Below are positions 1 to 10,529 of a stretch of 64,000 nucleotides of DNA, one piece after another (position 1 is the first letter of the stretch; each line of letters starts with the position of its first letter). The notes under the pieces were generated by a model. The model worked only from the letters and a program-made list of their open reading frames with translations. It made no database searches and was not told the origin of the DNA. A program made the translations under genes and the position numbers. Source of the stretch: Castanea sativa (lineage: Eukaryota > Streptophyta > Magnoliopsida > Fagales > Fagaceae); contig NC_134020.1 in the NCBI RefSeq assembly GCF_040712315.1, forward strand, positions 38,556,751 to 38,620,750, written 5' to 3'.

Positions 1-104
1 AATCTGGTTCAAACAATTAGAGGAATAATTCATCTCGGCTGTCTTTAGGAACAATTAATGTTATTTTTGCTGCACCTAGCAGGACCGGTTCGGCTCCCAC
101 CAGG

Positions 105-689
105 GTGATGGAAGTTCCTCATTCTCAGGCCGAGGAGACAGGCTGCAGGCCGAAGAGGTTGAAGCTCAATTTGCCCGTCTTGGGATTTTCTGAGGAGGAT
201 AAGGTAGGGACTATCCAACCCCATGAAGATGCTCTTGTAGTTACGCTCAGGATAGGGAACTATGATGTAAGTAGGGTGATGATAGACCAGGGCAGCGGTG
301 CAGATATCATGTACCCTGATCTATTCAAGGGATTGAGATTGAAGTTGGAAGATCTTACCCCTTATGACTCGCCGCTTATAAGCTTTGAAGGGAGAGCCGT
401 TGTGCCGAAGGGACAGATTCGTTTGCTCGTTCAATCCGGCTTAGAAACGGTTGAGGTGGACTTTATTGTGGTTGACGCGTACTCTCCATATACAGCCATC
501 CTTGCCAGGCCGTGGCTGCACGCTCTTGGAGCTGTCTCCTCTACCTTGCATGTTAAGGTTGAATTTCCCTCGGGGGAATGTGTTGAAGAGGTCCTCGGCA
601 GCCAATCGGTGGTCAGGCAATGCATATCGGCTGCTGTGCTGCACCAGACAGAAGCCGAATCTTCGGCTCTGGTCACCAAAGACTTATAG
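105..689 (+). pseudogene. Retroelement aspartic protease domain (Tat-type pol, N-terminal part)
   Basis: This is the segment before reverse transcriptase. It would process the polyprotein in the virus-like particle. The retropepsin-like active-site region is the VMIDQGSGADIMYP motif (about residues 58-71), a D-x-G-S form usual in Tat elements rather than the classical D-S/T-G. It is followed by the beta-strand stretch ending in ILARPWLHALGA. The same frame is open for about 75 bases upstream of this Met, so the Met is only the first in the open segment and not a true start. The frame stops at TAG 687-689 and reopens at once in the same frame into the RT segment. This is a nonsense change inside what was one polyprotein. 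Confidence 0.8.
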
Positions 690-716
690 CAGTTAACAGC
701 TCCTGGTTCATCTGGG

Positions 717-1550
717 ATGGTGGCAGGAGAGGAGACGCATTGTGAGGAGTTAGAAAAGTTTCCAGTAGCCGATAACCCAGAGAGGTTCTTCCAAGTTGGC
801 ACACTTTTGCCACACCAAGAGAAGATCGAATTGTTAGAATTTCTAAAGGACAATATTGATGTTTTTGCGTGGGATCCTTACGAAGCTCCAGGAGTCGATC
901 CGAGCTTCATTTGTCATCATCTAAATGTCAACCCAGCTATTGTTCCGAGAAGGCAACCACCTCAGCGCTCTTCTAGAGAACATTCCGAGGCTGTGAAGGA
1001 AGAGGTGCTTAAACTCAAGAGGGCTGGGGCTATCAAAGAAGTTTTCTACCCCGAGTGGTTGGCCCATACAGTTGTTGTTAAAAAGAAGAATGGAACGTGG
1101 AGGGTGTGTGTGGACTTTACTGATCTGAACAAGGCATGTCCCAAAGATTCGTTCCCCATGCCGCGTATTGATCAACTGGTGGATGCCACTGTCGGACATC
1201 CTCGGATGAGTTTTTTAGACGCTTTCCAAGGTTACCACCAGATTCCCTTGGCATTGGAGGACCAAGAGAAGACTGCCTTCATTACCCCGACGGGGAATTA
1301 TCATTATAAGGTCATGCTATTTGGTTTGAAAAATGCTGGGGCTACCTACCAAAGAATGATGACCAGGATGTTCAAACAGCAGTTGGGGAAGACTATTGAG
1401 GTGTATGTAGACGATATGGTGGTAAAGAGCAAAACGATACCTTCACATGTGAGAGACCTGGCTAACACCTTTCAGGTGTTAAGAAAGTACAAGTTGCGCC
1501 TTAATGCCTCAAAATGCTCTTTCGGCGTTGGGTTACATGATCACTCATAG
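717..1550 (+). pseudogene. Reverse transcriptase domain of Ty3/Gypsy pol, truncated by frameshift
   Basis: Copies element RNA into DNA. Seen: a linker containing DNIDVFAW, the fingers motif GTWRVCVDFTDLNKACPKD, the palm FLDAFQGYHQIPL, the LFGLKNAGATYQRMM motif and the catalytic YVDDMVVKS (about residues 226-234). The order matches chromovirus/Tat reverse transcriptases. It is in the same frame as the protease segment. At about 1535-1550 the frame breaks after KCSFGVG, and the downstream sequence (ALGYMITHRGIEVNP) continues in another frame from 1504. A small deletion removed the usual residues at this junction. Non-functional in this copy. Confidence 0.92.
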
Positions 1551-2826
1551 AGGCATAGAGGTAAACCCAGCACAGGTGAAGGCTATTCAGGACTTGCAGT
1601 CTCCTCGCAACCCAAAAGAAATCCAGAAATTGACTAGGATGATTGCCGCATTGAATAGGTTTATCTCTCGGTCAGCTGACCAGTGCCGTCCTTTCTTCCA
1701 ATTGTTGAATAAGTGGAAAGGGTTTCAATGGACCGAGGACTGCGTGTTAGCTTTCCAGCAGCTTAAACAATATCTTTCTCGGCCACCCATTCTGTCTCGC
1801 CCCGAGGCGGACGAGGTCTTGTTTGCTTATCTGGCAGTGGCCGTACACGCGGTCAGCCTGGTCCTTATCAGGAATGAAGGTGGGATTCAAAAACCGGTCT
1901 ACTATGTTAGTAAGTCTTTGAATGAGGCTGAGGTGCGCTATCTGCCCTTGGAGAAGGCGCTTCTGGCCATAGTTCATGCCACGCGGAAGCTCCCTCATTA
2001 TTTTCAGTCCCATACTGTGGTGGTTCTGACCCAATTGCCTCTCAAGGCAGTGTTACGCAGCGCCAACTACACTGGTAGGGTGGCAAAGTGGGGAACCATA
2101 TTAGGAGCTTTTGACGTTAAATACAAGCCTCGCACCTCGGTAAAGGGCCAGGTCCTCGCTGACTTGGTGGCAGAGTTTACTGAACCATTGCCAGAAGAAA
2201 CTCTAAAAGAAGCACGCAGGGATGGAAAATTAGTTGGTGTGATCACGGCCGCAGGGCCTTCGGCTTGGAAAATGTATGTGGATGGGGCAGCTAATCAGAG
2301 AGGGTCAGGTGTTGGGCTTGTCCTGATTGCCCCCGAGGGAATTGTTTTCGAAAAATCTCTAAGATTGGCGTTCTCGGCCACTAATAATGAGGCCGAATAC
2401 GAAGCAGTCTTGGTAGGCATGAAAATGGTGCGTAGAATGGGAGGGAAGGAAGTCCATGCATTCTCGGACTCTCAGTTGGTGGTCGGCCAGGTCATGGGGA
2501 CCATGGAGGCGAGGGACCCAAGAATGCAGGAATATTTGGCCCAAGTTAAGCGTCAACAAGCAGAATTTGACTCCTTTGTCTTAGCTCACATCTCTAGAAG
2601 TGGGAACACCCATGCCGATTCTTTGGCTACGTTAGCAACATCCTCGGCTCAAGGTTTGCCCAGGATTATCCTTGTGGAGGATTTGCTAGAGCCAACTCTT
2701 ATCCCCGCCAAGGCGGCTCGCATACATCTAATAAGGCCTGGACCTAGTTGGATTGACCCGGTCATATCTTTTCTTAAGAACGACATCCTTCCTGAGGACA
2801 AATCTGAAGCAGATAAGATACGTTGA
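1504..2826 (+). pseudogene. RT thumb, degenerate RNase H and second (acquired) RNase H of Tat pol
   Basis: Begins inside the RT connection region (LGYMITHRGIEVNPAQV). Next comes the retroviral-type RNase H-like segment with PVYYVSKSLNEAEVRY and PLEKALLAIVHATRKLPHYF, which lacks a convincing full catalytic set. A second, complete-looking RNase H follows at about residues 257-380: first Asp in MYVDGAANQRGSG, Glu in NNEAEYEAVLVG, Asp in AFSDSQLVVGQV and last Asp in GNTHADSLATLA. Known: Tat elements carry an extra plant/archaeal-type RNase H. All four acidic residues are visible here. The ORF ends at TGA 2824-2826, where the frame of the integrase part continues without shift, so this is a nonsense codon. 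Confidence 0.9.
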
Positions 2827-3987
2827 AAAGCGCCACGTTTCTGGTTGTCCGAGGACCAGAAGTTGTACAAACGATCCTTCTCAGGACCGTACTTGTTGTG
2901 TGTACACCCTGAATCAACAGAAGCACTTCTGAAGGAATTGCACGAAGGGATTTATGGAAGCCACACTGGGGGAAGGTCCTTAGCCCATAGGGCCCTGACC
3001 TAGGGGTATTGGTGGCCCAATATGCAAAGGGAGGCTCAAGACTACGCCAGGAAATGTGATCAATGCCAGAGGTTCGCCCCTAACATCCATCAACCTGGAG
3101 GAGTTCTTAACCCCCTTTCCAGTCCTTGGCCCTTCGCACAGTGGGGATTGGACATAGTGGGGCCATTTCTGAGGGCAGCAGGTAACAAAAGATGGCTGCT
3201 TGTAGGAACAGATTACTTTACTAAATGGGTCGAGGCGGAGCCCTTGGCAAACATTAGAGATGTTGATTCCAAGAAGTTTGTGTGGAAGAACATCGTCACT
3301 AGATTTGGAATACCACATACACTTATATCAGATAATGGTGTCCAATTTGACAGCAAAGCTTTCAGGAAGTATTGCGGTGACATGGGTATCATAAATAGGT
3401 ACTCCACCCCATCTCATCCTCAGGGAAATGGACAAGCTGAGGCCGTTAACAAGGTCATAGTCAACGGGCTCAAGAAGAGGTTGGACGATGCGAAAGGCAG
3501 ATGGGTAGAAGAGCTCCCTCATGTTCTGTGGACGTATCGGACCACACCGCGCAGGTCCACTGGAGAAACGCCATTCTCTATGACTTATGGTGCCGAGGCG
3601 GTGATACCTCTGGAATCTGGTTTCCCCACTCTAAAGACAAGTTCTTTTAGCCCGGAGAATAACAATGGACTTATGGAGAAAGGTCTTGATTTACTTGAGG
3701 AACGGCGCGAGGCAGCTATGGTCCAAATGACTTATTATCAACAGAAGCTAAAACGGGGATATGATGCCCATGTGAAGCTAAGGCCACTTGCACCTGGTGA
3801 TCTTGTACTCAGAAAAGTTGTGGGGACTTCTAAGAACCCAGCTTGGGGTAAGCTAGGACCCAACTGGGAAGGCCCCTATCATATTGTTTCAGTAGCAGGC
3901 ATAAGGTCATATCGGCTAGCTGATCTAGATGAAAGAATTGTACTACGTCCGTGGAATGTAAATAATCTTAGAAGGTATTATTATTAA
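2827..3987 (+). pseudogene. Integrase domain of Ty3/Gypsy pol
   Basis: Inserts element cDNA into the chromosome. Seen in the frame continuing from the RNase H part: an N-terminal HHCC zinc finger (His residues at HEGIYGSH, Cys pair at CDQCQRF), broken by TAG 3001-3003 between the two halves. The catalytic core then has Asp in GLDIVGPF, Asp in LISDNGVQFDS and Glu in HPQGNGQAEAVNKV, so the DDE triad is preserved. The C-terminal part includes the GDLVLRKV and GKLGPNWEGPYHI motifs of the GPY/F domain. The longest open segment starts at Met 3022. The domain reads well apart from the nonsense codon and ends with TAA at 3985-3987. Confidence 0.92.
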
Positions 3988-4033
3988 TAAAATGGGTTTT
4001 TGTCAGTTAATGTTTCAAAGTTATGAGTACCTT

Positions 4034-5150
4034 TGACATTTGAAGCTACTGTTCTTAAGAATCAAACAGAAACTTGGTTAAGTGCAGTCCTCAGACCATA
4101 AACCTTGTGAAAATTGATGTCTTGTCATTTGTTAAACAGAACCTTAGTTATGCCGGGTCCTCGGACCTCCTACTTTGGGGAAATTAACATTTGAAGCTAC
4201 TGTTCTTAAGAATCAAACAGAAACTTGGTTAAGTGCAGTCCTCGGACCACAAACCTTGTGGAAATTGATGTCTTGTCATTTGTTAAACAGAACCTTAGTT
4301 ATGCCGGGTCCTCGGACCTCCTACTTTGGGGAAATTAACATATGAATATAAAGTACTTAATAATCAAAAAGAAACTTGGTTAAGTGCAGTCCTCGGACCA
4401 CAAACCTTGTGGAAATTGATGTCTTGTCATTTGTTAAACAGAACCTTAGTTATGCCGGGTCCTGGGACCTCCTACTTTGGGAAAATTAACATTTGAAGCT
4501 ATTGTTCTTAAGAATCAAACAGAAACTTGGTTAAGTGCAGTCCTCGGACCACAAACCTTGTGGAAATTGATGTCTTGTCATTTGTTAAACAGAACCTTAG
4601 TTATGCCGGGTCCTCGGACCTCTTACTTTGGGGAAATTAACATTTGAAGCTACTGTTCTTAAGAATCAAACATAAACTTGGTTAAGTGCAGTCCTCGGAC
4701 CACAAACCTTGTGGAAATTGATGTCTTGTCATTTGTTAAACAGAACCTTAGTTATGCCGGGTCCTCGGACCTCCTACTTTGGGGAAATTAACATTTGAAG
4801 CTACTGTTCTTAAGAATCAAACGGAAACTTGGTTAAGTGCAGTCCTCGGACCACAAACCTTGTGGAAATTGATGTCTTGTCATTTGTTAAACAGAACCTT
4901 AGTTATGCCGGGTCCTCGGACCTCCTACTTTGGAGAAATTAACATTTGAAGCTACTGTTCTTAAGAATCAAACAGAAACTTGGTTAAGTGCAGTCCTCAG
5001 ACCACAAACCTTGTGGAAATTGATGTCTTGTCAATTTTTAAACAGAACCTTAGTTATGCCGGGTACTCGGACCTCCTACTTTGGGGAAATTAACATTTGA
5101 AGCTACTGTTCTTAAGAATCAAACAGCCACTTGGTTAAGTCTTGTTCTCG
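4034..5150 (+). repeat. 151-bp tandem repeat array, about 7.4 copies, downstream of pol
   Basis: Each unit runs from the CATTTGAAGCTACTGTTC block through GTGCAGTCCTCGGACC, then TTAGTTATGCCGGGTCC and CTCCTACTTTGGGGAAATT. The block AGTTATGCCGGGT recurs at 4146, 4297, 4448, 4599, 4750, 4901 and 5052, an exact 151-bp step each time. Units differ only by substitutions (the unit from about 4338 is the most diverged at its start). Each unit carries TCCTCGGAC twice. No long ORF crosses it. It lies in the untranslated space between integrase and the antisense gene. Confidence 0.95.
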
Positions 5151-5644
5151 GACCGCAAACTTGATTAAAGTTAATTTCTTATTGCGTCTGGAAATTAGTG
5201 CCTTACTGTTTGTTAGATCGGATTTTAAAGTTCTATATCTTTAAGTGTTAAGCGAATTTATGTAAGGAATGGTCCTTGGATCTTACATCCTACTAAAAAC
5301 AAAACCACACATTATAAGGGTTTAACCGTTATATGAGGTCCTTTTTTTTACCAAGGCATTGTTTAAAATATCTCAACCATGTCATCTGCTGTTAAGTTTT
5401 TAATACTAAAACATGCGAATGACTGCGTGGAGGTTATGATTGTGTAATACTTGGAGTTAGATTTGTTTGTTCTGTCCCTTTTTGACTATGTACTCATGGC
5501 AATCTTTATGACAAATACAAAAAGAATAAAGTAAAATGGATGCAACATAGGTGAGAATCAAATGAAATTGTTCTTCATTAATCATTCAAATATACATTAC
5601 ATATTTAATTCAAATATGGAAAAAGAGAAGTCCTAAGCTAGGTC
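5151..5644. other. Element spacer between tandem array and antisense gene
   Basis: AT-rich sequence with no ORF of note. It begins with a decayed partial repeat (TCTTGTTCTCGGACCGC) and ends just past the 3' end of the minus-strand gene. I see no recognisable signal in it. Confidence 0.6.
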
Positions 5645-8200
5645 CTAAGCTTTTGGAGGGGGGTCTTGCTGAGAAGTGCTGGTGGCCTCGGTCTTTCTCA
5701 ACTCCAGCTCAAAGGGAGACAGCACTTGCTTTCCTTTGTCTGCTACCTTTGTTGGAGGGACGTTAGACTCCACATTCTGGCTCAGGTCCTTCTCGGCATC
5801 CCCGTCTCCTTCCTTTTCTTTATTGGAACCCGAAGGTTCTGTAGGATCTGGAATTAGCTTTGGGACCATGGGAGGAAGAGCAGGAAGAGTTGTTTCAGGG
5901 GTAGGAGTAGCAGCAGGAGCCTCTTCAATCTCCTGTATCTCCGGGGAAGCCGAACATTCTCGGACTTCCTCGCATCCGAGGATAGAGGAACTCCTGCTAC
6001 GTTCGCAGCTTCCCCCCAGACCTTTTGACAGTACTCCCGGCACAAGGCCGCAAAGGCTTCTGTCAGTTGCTCCTCGGTGACCGCTACCCCTTCCTCATAA
6101 CTCGCCTACTTGGCGGCTTCTAGAGAACGATGGAATGCGCCGGCTTCCTCCTTCATTCGTGCAAGTTCCTTCTCCAAATTCGAGCGCTCCTTTTGGGCTT
6201 GGGAGAGCTCGTCATCTTTTTCACGAAGAAGCTTGCGCTGCCCTTCTATCTGGGTCTTCATGGTCTTCAGGTTCGCCTCGGCCCCATTTTTCTCTCTCTT
6301 TAGCTCAACCACCTTCGAGGTAAGCTTCTCATTTTCAACAAGGGCTGTGCCCAAGGACTTCTCAGTCTCCAGCCTGACTTCAAACTCAGTTCTGGCCTTC
6401 TTCCGAGTGTCTTCTATAAATTTCTCGGCTACGAAGACTTCTTGAATGGCCTGCAGTAAAGTGCGAGGAAGTCAGATATAGCAAGGCACTTATGAATAAT
6501 CTGATATTGTTAAAAGTGGAATCTTCCTAAAAGGGTTAAACTTACCAGCGCTAAATCCCTTTTTAAAGAGAGGAATAGTTGTGGCTGGCTCATTTTTTCC
6601 AAGGTTTCCATGTCCTTGGGCAGCAGAAGAGGGCGCTCCAACACTTCGGCCAAGTGGTGGGCATGGCCTTGTTGAACCGCCCTTATACTGGATTGGCAGG
6701 AGATGGGTGCATCGTCCAGCCTTAAGTCAGGGGACCAGGTGGCCGGTGCTCGGCGCACTTCGGCCTCGTCCCTGATCTCCCCGCTTTCAACTGAGCGGGC
6801 CCTGCCTTTGCCTTTATCCAGCTTCTGCTGCTGAACGGCAGGCGGTTGTTGTCGCGGTTTCTTTGGTTCCTTGCCGCCTGTCCCCTCGGCCTCCCCCTTT
6901 CTTTTCTTTTTGGGATCCTCGGCTGGAAGTTTTGGCTCAGCTGGAGGAGGGAGAGGTGGCAAGGATGAAAGAGCTTGGGACCCCCCCGTCTTTCTCTCAA
7001 CAACCTTCGCAGCTCTATTGGTTAGGAGACCCTTCATCCTGTCCATATCCTCCTCGGATTCGTCCTCTGGTTGGGCAACGACTAACCCTGCAATTCCAGA
7101 AGCCTCAGTGGCTTCTTCTTCCTCGTCAGAGAGTACGACGAACTGGTTCCCTCGAGGTCTTTCGGTGTCTTCAAGTTGGAACTGTTCTATCTCCTCGTCT
7201 AGCGTGTGTGAAGAAGACACCTGCTCTTCTGGAACAACGGTTGCCTGAGAGTGCATGGCGAGGGGAATTGCCGCTATGGGCTGTGTGTACAAAATGGTGT
7301 GAGGGGCGTCAAGGAGATCGTGGTCGTCCAAAAAGTGGGGCCGGGCTACGTTTATCTTCCTTCGCCTTCGGTCACCCGCGACTATGGCGTTTTCTATCTC
7401 TTGGAAGTTCGAAAAAATAGGAGTGTACCCTAGAATCATATGAGCAGCCCTGAGTTGTAGATCCTCGCTGACAAACACCTCGGAGCGCAGTACTCGGTTG
7501 AGATCTGCGACGTTGCAGTGGCTTAAGCGTGGGCGCACGTGTTGCTTATCTGTAAAAGAAGACACCAAATCAAACGAACATGGTCAGATTCACACAACAT
7601 ATAATAAATCTAAATAAACATGAATACATGTGAATACGCATTTTCGCGAGTATTAGAGGAGTTTGTGCGGGGGGGAGGTTAATCCTAAGGTGTCGCACCT
7701 GGATCTCCCCACTCAACTGGGCAGTGGAGGCCGTCGTGCCAGTTCCCAGAGACGATCAGGTAGTCATCCTTCATGCCTTTGTTGGATTTGGGCAGACCGG
7801 CGCTTCGCCTAACGACGCGGGAGCGGGATTTAATGTAGTAACCTACTTTGGAGAGTTTATGGGACGCGTACCGAAAGCCGACGGCGTGCCTGGTGAGGTT
7901 TAGCCCCATTTGCTCGTTTAGAGCATCGACGCTACCCAAAACTCTAAAAACGTTTGGGAGGCACTGATCGGGACACAACCGATGGTTGCGAAGGTACTCC
8001 CTGGTTACAGGCTTCATTGGGAGGGTCATCCCACCCTCTACAAAGGCTATCATCGGAATGATAACCTCTCCCTCCTTTCTAGAGCCGGCCACGGCTTCCG
8101 CCGGGCAATGTTTTAAACCTACATCGCCGGGAATGTGATACTTGGCTCTGAAGCCTTCCATTCCAGCGGCAGTATCAATTAGACACTTAAATTTTCCCAT
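5645..8200 (-). pseudogene. Antisense spliced ORF of Tat element (aORF), three exons, broken in the last
   Basis: Minus-strand gene opposite in direction to pol. Exon 1 is 8200-7699 (starts MGKFKCLIDTAAGM). Its donor is AG|GTGCG and the acceptor TTTTACAG leads to exon 2, 7549-6546 (DKQHVRPRLSHCNVADLNRV, then an acidic/proline-rich and Lys/Arg-rich region). The donor CTG|GTAAGT and acceptor TTTACTGCAG then lead to exon 3 from 6450 downward. Frames match across both junctions. Exon 3 encodes a charged coiled coil (TSKVVELKREKNGAEANLK through LSQAQKERSNLEKEL). It is interrupted by TAG after LEAAK (6106-6108) and by a frameshift near 5940, after which the reading continues to KA at 5648 and stops. 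Known: antisense ORFs in this place occur in Tat/Retand elements; their function is unknown. The product has no motif I can name. Confidence 0.8.
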
Positions 8201-8691
8201 CAGAGAGGGACGAAAGACTAAACTCTAAAAGGGAAAAAGTCTGCAAGTATAGCCGAGGACAATTTCCGAGGAGAAAAGGTTAAGAAAAGGAGAATAAAAA
8301 ACTTACGAATCTCAAGTTGTGCAGAGTTCCACGGTTTTCTGCGGGTCAAGTATGTTTACTGATGTTTTGATGGGATTAGTCCCTGATGAAATTAAATGAA
8401 GGCGCAGGTTCCCGAAGCGTCATGGTGTGCGGAAAGCGGCCTCGAAATTATATTTGTCCCGCCCAATTTTTCGTGAAATAACGAGAACCGTTGGATGCCC
8501 ATCTCACCGTTGAACGTGGGGGAGAAGGTGTAACTCATGGTAATAAATGCGCGCGTTTCTGAAAATAAAACCGCCAAGTGGCGTCTTCTGGAACGCGAAA
8601 CGGTTTCTACACGTGCAATCATTCACATAGTTTGCAGAGTTAGTTCTCATCGGATCAAAACCCTAATTTTCTCCTCGGATGTTGAAAATTA
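8201..8691. other. Region upstream of the antisense gene, next to the 3' LTR
   Basis: GC-richer than host flanks, with no supported ORF in either strand. It must contain the leader of the minus-strand gene. A splice-acceptor-like CCCTTTTAG lies just upstream of its Met (minus strand, about 8211-8219). No clear TATA box was identified. Confidence 0.4.
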
Positions 8692-8708
8692 GAGTTTTGA
8701 GGGGCTAT
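8692..8708 (+). other. Polypurine tract and 3' LTR boundary
   Basis: The purine-rich stretch GAGTTTTGAGGGGC directly precedes the TGTGGGAAG start of the LTR. This is where plus-strand DNA synthesis primes in LTR elements. The exact end is uncertain by a few bases because of alternative TG dinucleotides at 8709 and 8711. Confidence 0.6.
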
Positions 8709-9404
8709 TGTGGGAAGTAAAAGAACCCAAGTGGGCCTATGGGCCTTTGGGCTGTAACATGGAGGGCCGACCTGTTCCAGGATTAAACTCTATGAATTGG
8801 CCCACACGCCGAGGGTCGGAGGATACAGCCGAGGACGAGTTTCTCCTCGGACAAGCCCTAGAGAATTCAAAGTTTCATTATGAAGGTCAAAGCACAACTC
8901 TGGAAAGACCAGTGGTTAAAAGGGGACATTCTGAATCTTCTAGATGCACCAGTATTAAAGAAAATATCAAGAGTAAAGGCTGCCACCTCCGCATTAAAGG
9001 CTCTGCACCTACCTCCCTGGCCGCATTAATGGGGAGGTGACCCCTGAACAGTGAGGTGGAAACTTCTAGTCGATGTTAAAAATGTATCAGGGAAGGGAGT
9101 ATAAAAGGGAAGTAAAGGCCAAAGAAATGGGGGGGATCGAAGAACTAAGAAAGAAATTGAGAAATTGTAATCTTGAAACAAGAAAGAGAAATAACAAAGT
9201 AGTAGTCCTCGGCACGATTCCGAGGAGATCCACTTGTCATTATCAATCGTTATTTACTTGTGTTTGCTTATAAAAGCCTATTATCAAACTCCCAGTACTT
9301 CTAATCTAGGTTTCAAGCCCACACTCTACAAATTTTATTATTTAAGGCTCATTGGGCCTGAGCCCGTGATTGTCTTTGGGTCCAGGTACAATTGTGCGCT
9401 TACA
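8709..9404 (+). repeat. 3' LTR of the Tat element
   Basis: About 696 bp from TGTGGGAAGTAAAAG to TGTGCGCTTACA. It contains a TATA box (TATAAAA, 9100-9106) preceded by GGGAG. An inverted repeat TCCTCGG...CCGAGGA lies at 9206-9226, about 105 bp downstream, in the expected R/U5 area. The 5' LTR is not in the window, so LTR divergence and a target duplication cannot be read. The 110-residue open frame at 8708-9040 is inside the LTR and not a gene. Confidence 0.75.
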
Positions 9405-9429
9405 TGTCATGTATCAATTTAGATGTGGA

Positions 9430-10204
9430 TGTTATAAACCGTAAGGACTAGAATCAAATCCTTAGCCCACCAACAATGGATGATGACCCAACAAGCCCAA
9501 AACAATATATTTGTTAGAGAGTGAATTTTACAGGATAAGGACTCTGCAAATCAAGTATGAGCCTTAATGGATTGGATTCGTGCCAAGAAGATAAGAAAAC
9601 ACGTTTTAATAGAAATAACACTCCTCGGTCAGATCCGAGGATGAGGTGTTCTTATATTCACTCAAACTTATCTAGCTAAGTTCAAAATGTTCTCTCTTTC
9701 TTTTTATTTCCCAGATTACTAGCCCCCTCTTTTTGTGGGGGCCCTTTTCTTATATAGTCCTTTCATTTTTCATCATAGTCTTCCACTTGTTGATTTTGTA
9801 GGTAATATATTGGAAGCTTGTCCCATCCAAAACTTCCTAGAAGTTTTGTGAATTGCTGTAAACTGAGACATCACTGTTCAAGTGTCATTTTCACATAAAT
9901 ACAGCCAATTGATTAGGTACAGAGTATTTAATGTGGTGGTAGCAGCATTTTTCCCAGATATTTCTTTCTTTATTGTTGGCTTCTTCCCTTAAAACTTATC
10001 CTTGGTAACTTCTAGCACTGCATTCTCAAGGTGGTCAGGCTCCAACCCTCCACAACGCTTTCCAGAGGTAGCTCAGATTCTCGGGAGATACCACCAGTTT
10101 GTTATTATCTTTCCTTGTCGTTGTCTCATTGATCCCAATATCTATTAAACCGTTCGACCATCCTTGGGCTCCTATTGTCCTCGGGTACAGCCTACGGCCC
10201 AACA
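9430..10204 (-). repeat. Solo LTR (Tat-related), minus orientation
   Basis: Read on the minus strand it begins TGTTGGGCCGTAGGC and carries ACCCGAGGACAATAGGAGCCC-like text. It has a TATA box (TATATAAG, about 9752-9759) and the palindrome TCCTCGG...CCGAGGA (9622-9641) about 115 bp downstream of it. It ends near GGTTTATAACA. There is no internal coding region beside it, so it looks like a solo LTR. I could not find a matching 5-bp target duplication, so the end positions are approximate. Confidence 0.65.
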
Positions 10205-10529
10205 CTCTTGCTGGCTCATTTACCCTCACATAAACATTGTTAAATTTTTATATTGAATATATCTTATATGTGTGTGTGCGCGCGCACGCGTGTGTATTTA
10301 TAATTTTTATTAAGTGTTGTATCTTACAAAAACTAATTCATGATATGATTCATGTTGTGTCAAATATGTTATTAATTACTTGAAATATCAATATATTATA
10401 TTAAAAAGGAAGGAAATTAGAAAATTAGCCATTCATTATCATACTTAGTCGCAAAACGACCAATATATATATTTTTTGGCAATTTTGTGTAAGAAAAGAT
10501 ATTGTGGGGATAGGAGAGTCGAACAGGAA
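10205..10529. other. AT-rich spacer between two inverted solo LTRs, with TG/CG microsatellite
   Basis: AT-rich DNA with a short alternating purine-pyrimidine run (GTGTGTGCGCGCGCACGCGTGTG, about 10271-10293). That composition can adopt Z-DNA. Nothing else recognisable. Confidence 0.55.

Larger units (their letters stand above)
1..9404 (+). mobile_element. Ty3/Gypsy LTR retrotransposon, Tat/Retand-like, 5' part outside window, decayed
   Basis: Seen: protease, reverse transcriptase, RNase H, a second RNase H and integrase follow in that order on the + strand (105-3987). A tandem array (about 4034-5150), a spliced minus-strand ORF (5645-8200), a purine-rich tract and an LTR with TG...CA ends (8709-9404) come next. 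Known: the Ty3/Gypsy order is PR-RT-RH-INT, and a second RNase H plus an antisense ORF between pol and the 3' LTR are marks of the Tat lineage (Ogre/Retand/TatI-III). The gag region and 5' LTR lie left of the window. The pol reading frame carries at least three nonsense codons and one frameshift, so this copy cannot encode its own proteins. The hexamer CCTCGG/CCGAGG recurs in coding, spacer and LTR parts. Confidence 0.93.

Noticed and set aside
4034..5150. CRISPR-like array
   Set aside because: Whole 151-bp units repeat without unique spacers, in a plant retrotransposon.
8708..9040. 110-residue ORF on + strand
   Set aside because: It lies wholly within the 3' LTR and shows no known motif; it is a chance frame in a GC-richer repeat.
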